Below are positions 45,872-56,827 of a stretch of DNA of 64,000 nt, piece by piece (position 1 is the first letter of the stretch; the number at the start of each line of letters is the position of its first letter). Position numbers and translations under genes: made by a program. Origin of the DNA: Nectonema munidae. Taxonomy: Eukaryota; Nematomorpha; Nectonematoida; Nectonematidae. Location of the stretch: the NCBI GenBank assembly GCA_030549495.1, contig JAUIRK010000057.1, positions 62,001-126,000 of the forward strand, in the 5' to 3' direction. The notes under the pieces were generated by a model. The model was not told the DNA's origin and did no database searches. It saw only the letters and a list, made by a program, of their open reading frames with translations.

Positions 45872-46967
45872 AATATCATTTCTTTAATTTACTCTTTTAT
45901 TCCTTTAATCTCTTGAAAACATTTGTTGAAATGGTTTTCCGTTTTTTTTAATTTGAGATGAATTTGTAGATTTCATTCAATGTAAGCTTCTATTTTTGTT
46001 AAAATTATGATTCATGATATGTTTTTAGGGTTTTCCAATTATGTTTTCGTTGAATAGAGCGTATGCGTGAAGCTTTTAAATCGGATCAACTAATTTATTT
46101 TTCTATTTACCCACAAAATGTTCTTTCTTCATTCACCTCCTCGATTCTTGCCATGGAATCACAAATCTCCATTGTGGAATCAGTGTAATTAGCTAAATTA
46201 TTTGTACACTTAGTAAACTGTCAAAAGTTTTATTTCCTTACTTTTGTATCGGCAGAAAATCAGATTAGTAGGCGAGGGAATGTAAGGATATTTTAACACA
46301 TTGCGTGCACTCGATATTTGAGAGAACTTTTTCATTTTGATTTTTTTAAATCTTTCCAAAAAGTTCATTGATATTTGTTCATATATAATTGGATGTATTA
46401 GTATTAAATGTACACCGATCATTTAGCATTTGAGGTTATCTTTTATTTAACCTTAGCTTAAATCTTTTTTTGGCAACACTAAGGACGGTTAATTGGAGTT
46501 TTACTCCCTTCATCAAAACTTCAATTTTGTATGCTTTCTACAAGTTTTCAGACAAAATCTATAATCCAAATCATACTTAGACTGGAACAAAGTTTAATTC
46601 TGTATAAAAATCTGCATTATGGGTATACAGAACAAGAAACAACATTTTGAGTATTTTAGTTATGGTGTTGAATACTATCACAAATACCTTGAATAAAAAC
46701 ATGATAAACAAGTAAATTAATTTTGGCTTTAATTACCATAGACTCTTCGGCTAAAAGTAAAGCTAGATATAAAACATTTTTTCCTCCTTTTACAACTGGG
46801 GGATACTCACTTGAATTGTATGCCTTCATAATCTACCAGCTATTATTAGCAGCAATGCGAAGAAAGTTTGTGAAATAGCAACTGGCCATTGTCTCGATGC
46901 TTTATAACACTATTATTTCTAACCATCCTGTTGAAACCATCAACTCCTCACTTATATTTATTATAGT
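45872..46967. other. intergenic spacer
   Basis: It is AT-rich, with no exon, RNA gene or paired repeat ends recognised. Confidence 0.45.
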
Positions 46968-47700
46968 CTAGGATTGTTTGAGGCTTTTTTTTGGTTCTAA
47001 CGTATCAATTCTTGAAGGATGTTGACTAGACAACACATAATTTTTTTTGGAATGTTTCTGCGGAATGTAAATTGTCAACGAGGAACTTTGTGTAAATAAA
47101 AACCTACTCTCACATTCACTCAATTCCAAACCTTTCAAATGTTCCGGCCGTATAATATGTGGCATGAACCTTCTATTGCTTCTAACCGTACCACAAATCG
47201 TATAGTTTTTACTTTTAGCCCACTCACACAATTCATGATACATAAAAAACCGATCTACATAAATGCCAGAGAATCTCTTGACAATATTAGCTGATTTAAA
47301 ATATTCCCTATCCAATAGGCTACTCCGATATACTTCGCCGGAAAAACATAAAAAGTACTTGAGTCCACACAGTCGTATACTTTCATTCCATACCTAACTG
47401 GCTTGAGGGGTCCTAGACTTTGATAGGCGATCTCCCTCTATAATTGACAAGTTGCTCATCAATAGTTACACAGATAGTCGGTGACCAATACCTATCATAA
47501 TTTTTAAAAAAAATTGAATGCATCTTAAAGGTGCCAATTTATCACAAATGTTCCTTTCTCTCCTTCAATCAAATCTTATAAAATGGCGGATGAGAATGAA
47601 TACGTCCTTACTAATTGCAGCTTTCGAAAAAGGAGTTCCACATTTTTCTGAAAAAAGATTCTTGACGTCGATCTGTTGGTCTTTTGATTGACCGATATAC
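46968..47700 (-). pseudogene. piggyBac transposase relic
   Basis: The minus-strand frame 47315-46968 has YVDRFFMYHELCEWAKSKNY, then CGTVRSNRRFMPH, like the DNFFTS...GTIRKNR region of piggyBac transposases, and ends with a short lysine-rich stretch. Upstream on the same strand, broken pieces include TIDEQLVNYRG, the earlier piggyBac block. Stops and frame changes are present and the N- and C-terminal parts are missing. It comes from a different copy than 18844-19511. Confidence 0.72.
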
Positions 47701-49317
47701 AAGATACAAGCGAAGCAAGCTTACAAATGCTCAAGTAAGAATCGTTCGTATACAAGTTGTTCTGAGGTTTTCAAATAAACCATTTGTATTTCTACAAAAA
47801 AACACACTTTTTGTACATATGAGCCTAAGTAAAATTTTACCTGTAGTTCTCTATAATTCTTTTTCTGGTACATACATAAATGTGGTTCATCATACTCTCA
47901 CTGAAAAAAGATTAAAAATTTGGATCGGATCTTTCAGATTTTTTGCCCCACCAGACCTGGGCAAAGACTTCTTTTGATCTTAAAAAAAACTCTGTTCCAT
48001 CTGGCGCTCTCTGTCAGTTTCTTTCTCCCTCTTCTATTTCTTGATCTTCTTCACTGGAATTTGAACCCATGTGTTCACAGTCACTTTGGGAAAGACATCT
48101 GAACCAGAAGTTTCTCCTAGATGGGGGAAACGAATGATTGAAATGAATATCAATACACAAATGACGTGTAACAAATCAATGCAACAAATTTTCCAGGTTT
48201 GTTCCCCTCAACGTTCCATAATTTCTGCCCGTACCGAATTTTTATCCAAACACAATATGAATCTTTTGTTTGAATTTATAAATAAAACTTTTTTGTCCTT
48301 GAAGCCAGTATTACGAGAAAGCAGTTTCTTGACTCCTCTATTGTTTCATAATTCATGCACAGTAGTGTAATCACCATATGATACGAAGAGAGATCATCTA
48401 CTCTTTATATATGTTGAGAGGTATTCAATCAGGCAAATAAATAACCAAGATCTGTTTAAACCACCACTAGTTTTTTATAAAAAACTATTGTCAGAACTTA
48501 TTTTGTGGTTGGCGATTATCAAGCGCAATTATGAAACAGAGCATACATCATGATTTTATAGAAGAAAATCTCCTACTATTCTATAAAATAGAGGTTTACA
48601 TGAGATGAAAAAGGGGTATACTTTGTAGGATTGAACGGTTTGAAGTTGCTAAAATTTATTATAAAAACCAAAAACTGGAGAGTGCTCTATATAGAAAATC
48701 GGAAATACCTCAAATAACCATAGTATATTCCGTATGGTCTTGATTTTTATTGTAATAGTTGAAAAAACAGAATTTTACCTGATTTGTATTATTTGAAAGA
48801 TGTTGTAGAAACTTAAATAAACTGGCTATTTTTTGAGGTAAAATGTTAATAATTATGGCTTATAATTGTGTTATCCAACAATATGATCGTAATTTTTCCA
48901 AAAAAAAACCATTGTTTATGAAGATTATAGATGGCGTTAATTCCTATGTTTTGTGTAAAGATTATTGTGGCAGAAGTGACCATCTTCGTTTTGTTTCATC
49001 TTTAAGTACATAAAAAAATAATAAAATACATAATATCTTTTATATAGGTTTGATATATTCACTTTTGAGTAAAATGAGTTTGAAGATTTTGCTTGCCATA
49101 AAAAGCCCTACTCCGTCCTTCTAAGGTTAAGGGTTTAAAACAGACAAGGAAGTTTTGTATTTATTCATGTCATGTAATTTTATAGAAATTTTTGTAGTAT
49201 GCGTGCGAATAAAATGATCTATTAGACGCTAGTCTCAAAGCCTATTTTGAGTAATCACTATTTAAGAACGTGGCAAAATCTTCATTTCTTGCTTCGTGCC
49301 GCACTTTCTTCTCCTCG
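47701..49317. other. spacer upstream of the SPATA20-type gene
   Basis: I recognise no exon or repeat end. The frame upstream of the SPATA20 ATG stays open back to about 49270 without an ATG, so the region may include 5' untranslated sequence. Confidence 0.4.
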
Positions 49318-51486
49318 ATGCAGCAAGATAGCAAAAATCGCTTGAAGTATCAAAAGTCCGCGTATCTGCTGCAACACGCCAAAAATCCTATACACTGGTA
49401 CGCGTGGAGTCAGAAAGCAGTGGATGTTGCTTGTAAAGAGGACAAGCCGATATTTCTGTCCATAGGATACTCCACTTGTCATTGGTGTCACGTCATGGCC
49501 CATGAATCCTTTGAAGGGAGAGGCAGAGATGGGGGCGTGGCAGGAGAAGACGTGATTGACTTGCTGAATCAAAATTTCATTAGCATCAAGCTTGATCGCG
49601 AGGAAAGACCCGATGTAGACAAATTGTACATGTCTTACATTGTGGCTGTTAATGGTCATGGTGGCTGGCCAATCAGCGTTTGGCTCACCCCTGCTCTCAA
49701 ACCCTTTTTTGGCCGAACCTACATACCACCGGATGACAACGTGTATGGGATTCCTGGATTCAAATCCATTTTATCCTCGATAGCGCACAAATGGAAAGTG
49801 AATAAAGAAGAGGTTTGTGATATCTCTGATAAAAGCTTTGCATCCCTCCTCACCTTCAACCAAGCTCTCTCCTTTTCTCAAGGATCTTCATCTGGTAGCG
49901 CTCTTTCTAGCAAAGAGGATAGAAACCGCGTTGTAGTGTCTTGCATTAAAAACCTACTCTCTTCCTTTGATTCCGTTAATGGTGGCTTCGGCTCTGCACC
50001 GAAATTTCCGCAGGTCTCGAATCTTAAGCTTTTGTTGTCAGCTTGTTCTGCAAGTGATAAGGACGGGCTTTTGTCAATTGAAGAATCACTCAGATCATCT
50101 TGCACGAACATGCTCGTGCATACGCTAACGTGCATGGGCAATGGAGGCATTTACGACCACATTGGAGGAGGTTTTCATCGCTACTCCACGGATAACGCTT
50201 GGCATGTTCCTCATTTCGAAAAAATGCTCTACGATCAAGCGCAAATGCTTTCTATATATTCCCAAGCATTTGATTTGATCTCCAAAGATCCTCTCTCATC
50301 GCAGGCGGGTGATAATTCTACTTTGAAACAGTTTCGTAGAGTTTGTGATGGAATTGTCGGCTTTGTTTTTGAGCATTTTTTGAGTGATGACTTTGGCTTT
50401 GTTGCGGCTCAAGATGCAGATTCTGTGGATTTAGGCAGAGATTCTTCTGGAAGAAAAATTGAAGGCGCGTTTTATGTTTGGACCCGTGACGAAGTTGAAG
50501 TTGCTCTTAAAATGCACTATACTCAATCATCTAGCGAAACGGGTGAGGATTTATCTTCGATACTTGATATCGTTTGTGATTGCTTTGGCATTTCCAAACT
50601 TAAAGGCGAGGGAAACGTGCCTAAGAAAAAGGACCCACATAATGAGTTTAGCGGCAAAAACATTCTCTACCTTTTTGAAGACAGCCTGGCAAATCTCAGT
50701 TCCATTCATCGCATTGAATCACAAGAAAATTTGGATAAAATTCTCGATGAAGCAAAAAGAGCACTAAAGAGGTATCGAAGCGATAGCAAATGTGCTCCAG
50801 ACATCGACTCCAAAGTAATTACTTCATGGAATGGCCATATGTTCAGCGCTTTAGCCAAGTATAGTTGTATTTTTGGTAGAGTCGACATTTTGAAAAAGTG
50901 TGTTGACTCGATCAAATCTATAAAGTCTAAATGCTTCACATTTGCACCTGAAGGTTACACTTTACTCCGTGTTCCTTATGGCGTTTCATTTGATGGAGAG
51001 GAAACAGATTACGATAATTTAACGCACATTCATGGTTGCTTGGATGACTATGCATGTTTGATACAAGCGATCATTGAAATTGTGAAAGCGATAAGCGAAT
51101 TGGAAATACAGTCTGCCATTTGCGATGAAGAGCTGCTGAAAGTTAGGGTAGAAATCTTGCAATGGGCTTATCAACTTCAAGATTTGCAGGACGAAAAGTT
51201 TTGGGATTTCAAGAATGGCGCTTATTTCTTGAGTGAAGAACAGAACAGTACAAACAACAACCCACTCATCCTTCGAATGAAAGAACAAGAAGATGGAGCT
51301 GAGCCTTGTTCAAACTCCGTTTCCGCCCTAAACTTGATCCATTTGTATCATTTGAGTCATGAAGACAAGTATTTGGAGAGATATGACAAATTGATTCTCT
51401 CATTTTCCCACAAAGTCACAAAAATTCCTCATTCTCTTCCCTTAATGCTCTCCTCATTTTTCCTCTTGCCTAAGTCGTGTGAGTGA
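49318..51486 (+). CDS. SPATA20: SPATA20/YyaL-type thioredoxin-domain protein
   Basis: The 722-residue protein opens with RLKYQKSAYLLQHAKNPIHW, the highly conserved start of the SPATA20/YyaL family. A thioredoxin-like domain follows with CHWC (Cys54 and Cys57, GYSTCHWCHVMAHESF), KLDREERPDVDKLYM and GHGGWPISVWLTP. The rest is an alpha/alpha-barrel domain resembling glycosyl hydrolases: GGFGSAPKFPQ, GGIYDHIGGGFHRYSTD, WHVPHFEKMLYDQAQ, AAQDADS, GAFYVWTRDEV, KVITSWNGHMFSALAKYS and LDDYACLIQA. Human SPATA20 is linked to sperm; the enzymatic role is not established. The first ATG in frame is 49318. The frame is open upstream to 49270, where only GTG could start. One exon. AATAAA is at 51591. Confidence 0.94.
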   Translation: MQQDSKNRLKYQKSAYLLQHAKNPIHWYAWSQKAVDVACKEDKPIFLSIGYSTCHWCHVMAHESFEGRGRDGGVAGEDVIDLLNQNFISIKLDREERPDVDKLYMSYIVAVNGHGGWPISVWLTPALKPFFGRTYIPPDDNVYGIPGFKSILSSIAHKWKVNKEEVCDISDKSFASLLTFNQALSFSQGSSSGSALSSKEDRNRVVVSCIKNLLSSFDSVNGGFGSAPKFPQVSNLKLLLSACSASDKDGLLSIEESLRSSCTNMLVHTLTCMGNGGIYDHIGGGFHRYSTDNAWHVPHFEKMLYDQAQMLSIYSQAFDLISKDPLSSQAGDNSTLKQFRRVCDGIVGFVFEHFLSDDFGFVAAQDADSVDLGRDSSGRKIEGAFYVWTRDEVEVALKMHYTQSSSETGEDLSSILDIVCDCFGISKLKGEGNVPKKKDPHNEFSGKNILYLFEDSLANLSSIHRIESQENLDKILDEAKRALKRYRSDSKCAPDIDSKVITSWNGHMFSALAKYSCIFGRVDILKKCVDSIKSIKSKCFTFAPEGYTLLRVPYGVSFDGEETDYDNLTHIHGCLDDYACLIQAIIEIVKAISELEIQSAICDEELLKVRVEILQWAYQLQDLQDEKFWDFKNGAYFLSEEQNSTNNNPLILRMKEQEDGAEPCSNSVSALNLIHLYHLSHEDKYLERYDKLILSFSHKVTKIPHSLPLMLSSFFLLPKSCE

Positions 51487-51590
51487 AAATCCTTTTCACT
51501 CCCCTTGCTTCCTCCATCTTTCCTAATATATTATTAACACTTGATGTTTTATTCAAATTATCATCTTTTTTATTTGTTAATTTCAGTAGA

Positions 51591-51596
51591 AATAAA
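51591..51596 (+). terminator. poly(A) signal of the SPATA20-type gene
   Basis: AATAAA lies about 105 bases after the stop codon at 51486. Confidence 0.6.
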
Positions 51597-53950
51597 GTTA
51601 ATGCCATTTTAAAAGTTTTCTCTTCCTTAGTGTGTAGCATATCTTCAAGAAAGTATGCATGATGATAGCATTTTTTTTGTAATGCTTTCATAAGGGACAA
51701 AAAATGTTTATAACTGAATTATAAACTTCTCTCAACCACTTAAAACAGTTAGTTAAGTTTATTGGTTAGGTTCTTTTTTCCTTATAATATTATGGTCCAT
51801 CGTAGGTATTTTAGTCGCTTATAACAAAATATTACTCACTTTTAGCAAACATTTCAATTAGACAAAAGTATTGAGTCTATTAATTAGTCATTGCTGATTT
51901 CTTTATAAATTTAATCACAATTTTGATTAAATACCCCCAAAACCAACATGACATTAAACTTTGCTGGGATCTATTTAGGTGTTGGCACAAGAGGCCTTAC
52001 CGATGTTCTATCCAGACGTCTGACACAAACTCTCTTTGTAGTGTGGAGTCGGTGGGTTAGATAAACATCATGGAACAAGAGTTAAACTGAAAAGCGCAAG
52101 ATAGCTCTGATTTCGAAAATCAGAATTGAAAGGACCAGAATATGGCCATATAAACTCATATCAGCAGTCCTGGAGAGGTCAGCGATCTCTTTACTAGTGG
52201 GCCATTTTAAAAAATTTTCCATAAAAATTTTACTGTCTGGTTAAGTTTTACCATGAAATCATATTATACCTTTTTTCTCTGAAGTTCTATTTATTCAAAA
52301 ACTTTGGGGACATTAAAGTATAAATTTTGAGAGATTCAGCAAACTAGATCTTAAAAATTTAATTTTGTGATAAAAATGATTTGCAAGTTGTTTTTTCAAC
52401 AAGCAAATAATGAAAGGAAAAATACAAACCCAAGGATGCGCTTACCGCCAATCATTTATTTTTTTAACGTTTCTTATATAATTTTGGATTTTACTCATTT
52501 TTTTTGTAAAAATATCTCATCTCTTCATTTGATCCAAAAATTGGAGTCTCACTGGATTCCCCGTTAATAATAGTAAATACGAAGATGGCCACTTGATGTA
52601 GACGAGGAAGAATTTTGATACAAATGTCTCTCTCATCATAAAAGAAAAGTTTTGGAGCTCAATTCTGAGTTCTGATCGTATGAAAAATATCGATTTACTT
52701 TGATAAGAGATGACTGATGATTAGATTTTTGTGCTTCTTGCCATGATCTCGAGAAAACTTGGAAAATAATTTAGGTTGTTTCGAGCGGATTTTCATTTCA
52801 TTCTTATTGATGGCACTGATAGAATCATTGGGTATATCGAGAAGACAAGTATTTTATCGATTTGTTCAAAATATATTGATATATATTAGCTATGGCTCAT
52901 CATTGAAAAACCGCTATGATCAAATTGAGAATAGACAATTTGCCAAAAATTGGTCGAAAAGGATCTACTTGACCGAAAATTTGGCAAAATATATTTGAGA
53001 TTGATTGACAGGTGTAATATATTTTCGGAAAAGTAAGGACAAGATTCCCAATCAAAATTATTTAGTGGGTTGTTTTGTTAAAGTATTATTGAATATTTTT
53101 GGGAAAAATAGGGACAAAGATATAAATCAATGTGGAGGTAATTTGCTATACGCGGTTTTCTCAAAACGAAGTCATTCTAATTCCAGAGTATACGCAGGAA
53201 ATGTATAATACCTGAAATGCATTTTTTTAGGGTTTAGTATTTTATAGCTTTTTTCTGTTCTGCGATTTTTCGGTATAAAATATATCTATTTTTGGCATTT
53301 TCAAAGTTTTAATTAACTAATGAGCATCTTTATCATTTATACACACAAGTAAATATTAAATAAAATTTTATCACAATTAAGAAATGCAAAAAATGATTTT
53401 TTTTTATTTCAAACTCTCATACCTTCTTTAAAAAAGACAGGCAATCTGTGCCTTTCCTACCTAATCAGGATCGTAATTTTTGGGATAAACTAAGTGTAGT
53501 ACCTGAAAATCTCCTTGAGATTAAGATGATATTCAAGCAAAATTTTTCAAATTAATAAATAAATTCTGGATACCATATCATTTTTGATAGAAGTTTCAAA
53601 AAGATTCGTGATCAAAGATCCTAAATATATCTTATTTCATAATATTGGAAATTGCTGAGAAATATAACGTATTGGAGAATTTTTAGGAAATTAGTTGGTC
53701 TTCCTGGAAATAAGCTCCATCTCATCAGCTTCAAAATGGCACTAAGCAAATACAATTTGATAATAAGGACAATCAAATTGATACTGAGCCAATTCATTAT
53801 TTTTATCACTTTTTATATAAAAATATTTTAAGAATTTCCTTATTCAAAAAATAAAATGCCTTTTATTTTAATCAAAAATTCACATCTTATTTTGACACTC
53901 ACACGATTTCCAATCTACAACATTTGGTCTATTATAAAAAATATAGTGAA
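51597..53950. other. long AT-rich spacer without recognised content
   Basis: No open frame longer than about 80 codons resembles a known protein, and no paired terminal repeats were found. Old, unrecognisable repeats may be present. Confidence 0.45.
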
Positions 53951-54439
53951 ACTAAAACCAGAGGCGTAGCTAGAGGGGGGGGGGGGCGGTGCCCCCCCCC
54001 CTCCCCCCCCCCCCAAATACCTTTCCTCCTCTCCCTTATAAACACTTTCTTTGCCCCACCTAATCCTCCTCCTTAGTTTATTTTTGTATAAATGTAAATC
54101 CTGTTTGTCAACTCAATCTTTTCGCTGATTGATTTGATTGTTATTATCAACATAATATTACAGTTTAAATGTAAATAAATCTTAGATATAAATTATGTAA
54201 ATTCAGCTCTATTTGTGCCGATTTCAATGCGATAGAAATTTGTAGACTTTTTTGTAGTTTACAAACTGATGTATCCAAAACATGTTTGCTTGTATAAAAA
54301 ATCATTGAATCAGTTTAGAAAAAACAGGTAAATTCGCTACTTAATTAATTTTGTAAGTTATTCTGAATTTAACTTGCCCCCCTAAGTTCTTTGTATGCCC
54401 CCCTAAGTTCCATTTTCTCGCTACGCCACTGACTAAAAC
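53951..54439. mobile_element. hAT-type miniature (GGCGTAGC family) with perfect target duplication
   Basis: The element spans 53959-54431. It begins CAGAGGCGTAGCTAG, ends with the complement of CAGTGGCGTAGCGAG, and is flanked by ACTAAAAC on both sides (53951-53958 and 54432-54439). Just inside the left end are long G and C runs (about 53975-54014) that can fold back on each other; near the right end CCCCCCTAAGTTC is repeated twice. The 473-bp interior does not code. Confidence 0.88.
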
Positions 54440-55563
54440 TAGTTTAGAGCAAGAAAAAATGCAGCCTTTACAAGATACCATGTTTGACTTAGTGAATTAG
54501 TAAAAAATGTTTTTGGAGCAATTAAAGGTTACAACCAAAGTTTACAATATGGAATACGAATATCACATTTTTAATGTTATTTCATATGCTGATTAAATAA
54601 AAAAAATAGATAAATATGAATTTAAAGTGATGGCGATTTTATCTTTGGGATTATAAAATGATAATAGTAAAGTTTTCTTATAAATGAAATGGATACAATA
54701 TTGATGAATCAAACGAACCATTTATCTGTAATGATAAACCTAAATATTAATGAAAGATTTTGGGTGAATTCCTATTGTATATTCGTAAGGAGAAATACTA
54801 CTCTGTTTGTATATTTGCGATTTGTTTTAATTTTATTCTACAACAAAATTTTTGTTCCCAAACTATTTTTTGATCAGTTTTAAATGGGCAAAATAATTTA
54901 TTGGAATGGCTCATGATTAATAATATTAAATATCCTTTACGGGAAATTCAACGAAACTTCAAATAAATTACAAATGAGATAAAATATATGTATCTACCTT
55001 TATTAAGATTAAATTCTATGCCATTTCATGCCTATATACTCAAATATAATTGAAAATTTATTTTTAAGCAGTGCAAATGTTTGAGCGAAGTCTGTTAGCT
55101 TAGATCTCTAATTAATTCCTTAGTTGTAGATTTGAAAATTTAAGCTAGTGTATGATGATTGGCACTTATGAAAATTTTGCCTTGCCAATATACATGAAGT
55201 AATATGAGTAACCCTTTCACATCCAATCACTCAACATTGTTTCATAGAGTGGAAACCCCCTCTTGTAGTTATACAAACCTCATTGAAAAGGTAAACAAAC
55301 TATTCGTTTTCAAAGGCCTGGCCTAACACACATTAATTGTTATATAACATTCATTGAAGGGGGTAAGCAAACGAATAGTTTCCAAAAACCTGACCCGACC
55401 GTACCTTCATTTATAAATGAATAATGTCGGAAGAAATAGGTAAAAAGAAGCTAGCTTAAAAATAATAAAAGCTCCAAATATGAGACATTTGCATACTCAC
55501 AATGCTTCCTATTTTAGAATCAAAGCTTCTTCATTATTTGTTTGCTAGTCAGCATTGAAACAA
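54440..55563. other. SF3B5 upstream region with a local duplication
   Basis: CATTGAAAAGGTAAACAAAC at about 55282 parallels CATTGAAGGGGGTAAGCAAA at about 55352. Between the arms, AAACTATTCGTTT and AAACGAATAGTTT are exact reverse complements. No exon or promoter motif is called with confidence. Confidence 0.45.
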
Positions 55564-55830
55564 ATGGGCGACAGATACAACATCTACAGTCAGCTGGAGC
55601 ACATGCAGTCGAAGTACGTGGGCACCGGACACTCCGACACCACCAAGTGGGAATGGCAGGTGAACCAGGGCAGGGACAGCATTGCCTCCTACCTTGGCCA
55701 CTTCGACATGCTCAACTTCTTCTCCATCACTGAGAACGAGTGCAAAGCGCGCGTTAAGTTCTCTCTCCTGAACAAAATGCTGAAGCCGTGTGGGCCTCCT
55801 CCCAAAGTGGACCGCCTGGATGAAGTTTAG
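55564..55830 (+). CDS. SF3B5: splicing factor 3B subunit 5 (SF3b10)
   Basis: The 88-residue protein matches SF3B5 along its whole length (human 86): MGDRYNIYSQLEHMQSKYVG, GHSDTTKWEWQVNQGRDS, YLGHFDMLNFFSITENECKA and MLKPCGPPPK. SF3B5 is a small core subunit of SF3b in the U2 snRNP, clamped against SF3B1 near the branch-site pocket. The ATG at 55564 gives the family's usual N-terminus; the frame is open for a few codons upstream with only TTG. The coding region is visibly richer in G and C than its surroundings. Single exon. AATAAA at 55902. Its neighbour CHERP on the opposite strand is also a U2-associated splicing factor. Confidence 0.97.
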   Translation: MGDRYNIYSQLEHMQSKYVGTGHSDTTKWEWQVNQGRDSIASYLGHFDMLNFFSITENECKARVKFSLLNKMLKPCGPPPKVDRLDEV

Positions 55831-55901
55831 TTTCACTTTCCTTCACAATTCCTTTCATTCATCATCCTTTTATTACTGGAGATTTTTCATTAGTAATAGT
55901 A

Positions 55902-55907
55902 AATAAA
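55902..55907 (+). terminator. poly(A) signal of SF3B5
   Basis: AATAAA lies about 70 bases after the SF3B5 stop codon. Confidence 0.65.
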
Positions 55908-56132
55908 CGTGGCATCGCTATACATCTTCAATCTCACTCTAAAATCCTTTACTCCTAATTTGTATTGTTATATGTGAGTAGACGGTTGTGTCCATCATGG
56001 GTACACAAGGTTTCCTCGACAACCAAAAGGTTATTTCTGTGACAGCCAAGATGAGATTTACTGATTTCTAACCTAACTATTTTAATATGTAGATAAAATG
56101 GGGCGGAGTCATCATGAAAAAAGGAATGAAAT

Positions 56133-56436
56133 AAATTAATAGGTAGTGAAACTTTTATTCATGAAAAAAAGAAACGAAAATCCTTATAAAGATAAATTTA
56201 CGATCTCTAAGGTCATCAACAGATCAGCATACCGTTGCCAAATGAAGTGCGAGGAAGGAGAGGCAGTACGAGGACATTTATCAGAAAATCAGGATTTTTT
56301 TGCCAAAAAATACTAGGAAGTTTTTTTTTAGAAATTTGCCAACGCTATGCTGATGAATATAGTGGTCGAAAATTTATCTTTATAAGGATTTTCATTCCTT
56401 CTTTTCATGAATAAAAGTTTCATTACGCATTAATTT
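56133..56436. repeat. foldback element with about 105-bp arms
   Basis: The left arm (56133 to about 56241) and the complement of the right arm (about 56330-56436) share AAATTAAT, TGAAACTTTTATTCATGAAA, GAAAATCCTTATAAAGATAA and TCATCA(...)CAGCATA(C/G)CGTTG in the same order with few differences. The loop is about 90 bases. No target duplication is evident. Transcription across it would give a long hairpin RNA. Confidence 0.75.
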
Positions 56437-56827
56437 AACTATTTTAAGTTAAAAAGGAACAAATAAAACAAACTTCATTAATAAAATCCTTTAGTACACC
56501 CTATTTTTTATAAGCAACTCCATTTTCTGGATAAGCCCTCATCTTGCTAAGCGTGAAGGGCCTCATGTTGTTTATCTTCATTTTTTTTAATTATTATTTT
56601 TATTAAATTATATTTAAAATAATTAAATTAAACCCAAATGAGTCTTATTTTTTCTTGGGAAAAGGAGAAATGAAGGCGATGTTTACAATCACAAAATTTG
56701 GCAAGAGATCCATATGAGGCCTGAGGGTTTCTAAGCAAGTTGCTCTATTTTTGATCTGATTTGAGGCCTGAACCCTTAGTTACTCGGTTACTTATAAAGA
56801 AAAGGTGTACATCTTAAATTTAAAATA
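56437..56827. other. spacer left of the pogo element
   Basis: AT-rich, without recognised genes or repeats. It ends at the TA dinucleotide (56826-56827) duplicated by the pogo insertion. Confidence 0.45.

Noticed and set aside
49270-49317. Start of the SPATA20-type protein at 49270
   Set aside because: That codon is GTG; the first in-frame ATG is at 49318 and precedes the conserved family start.
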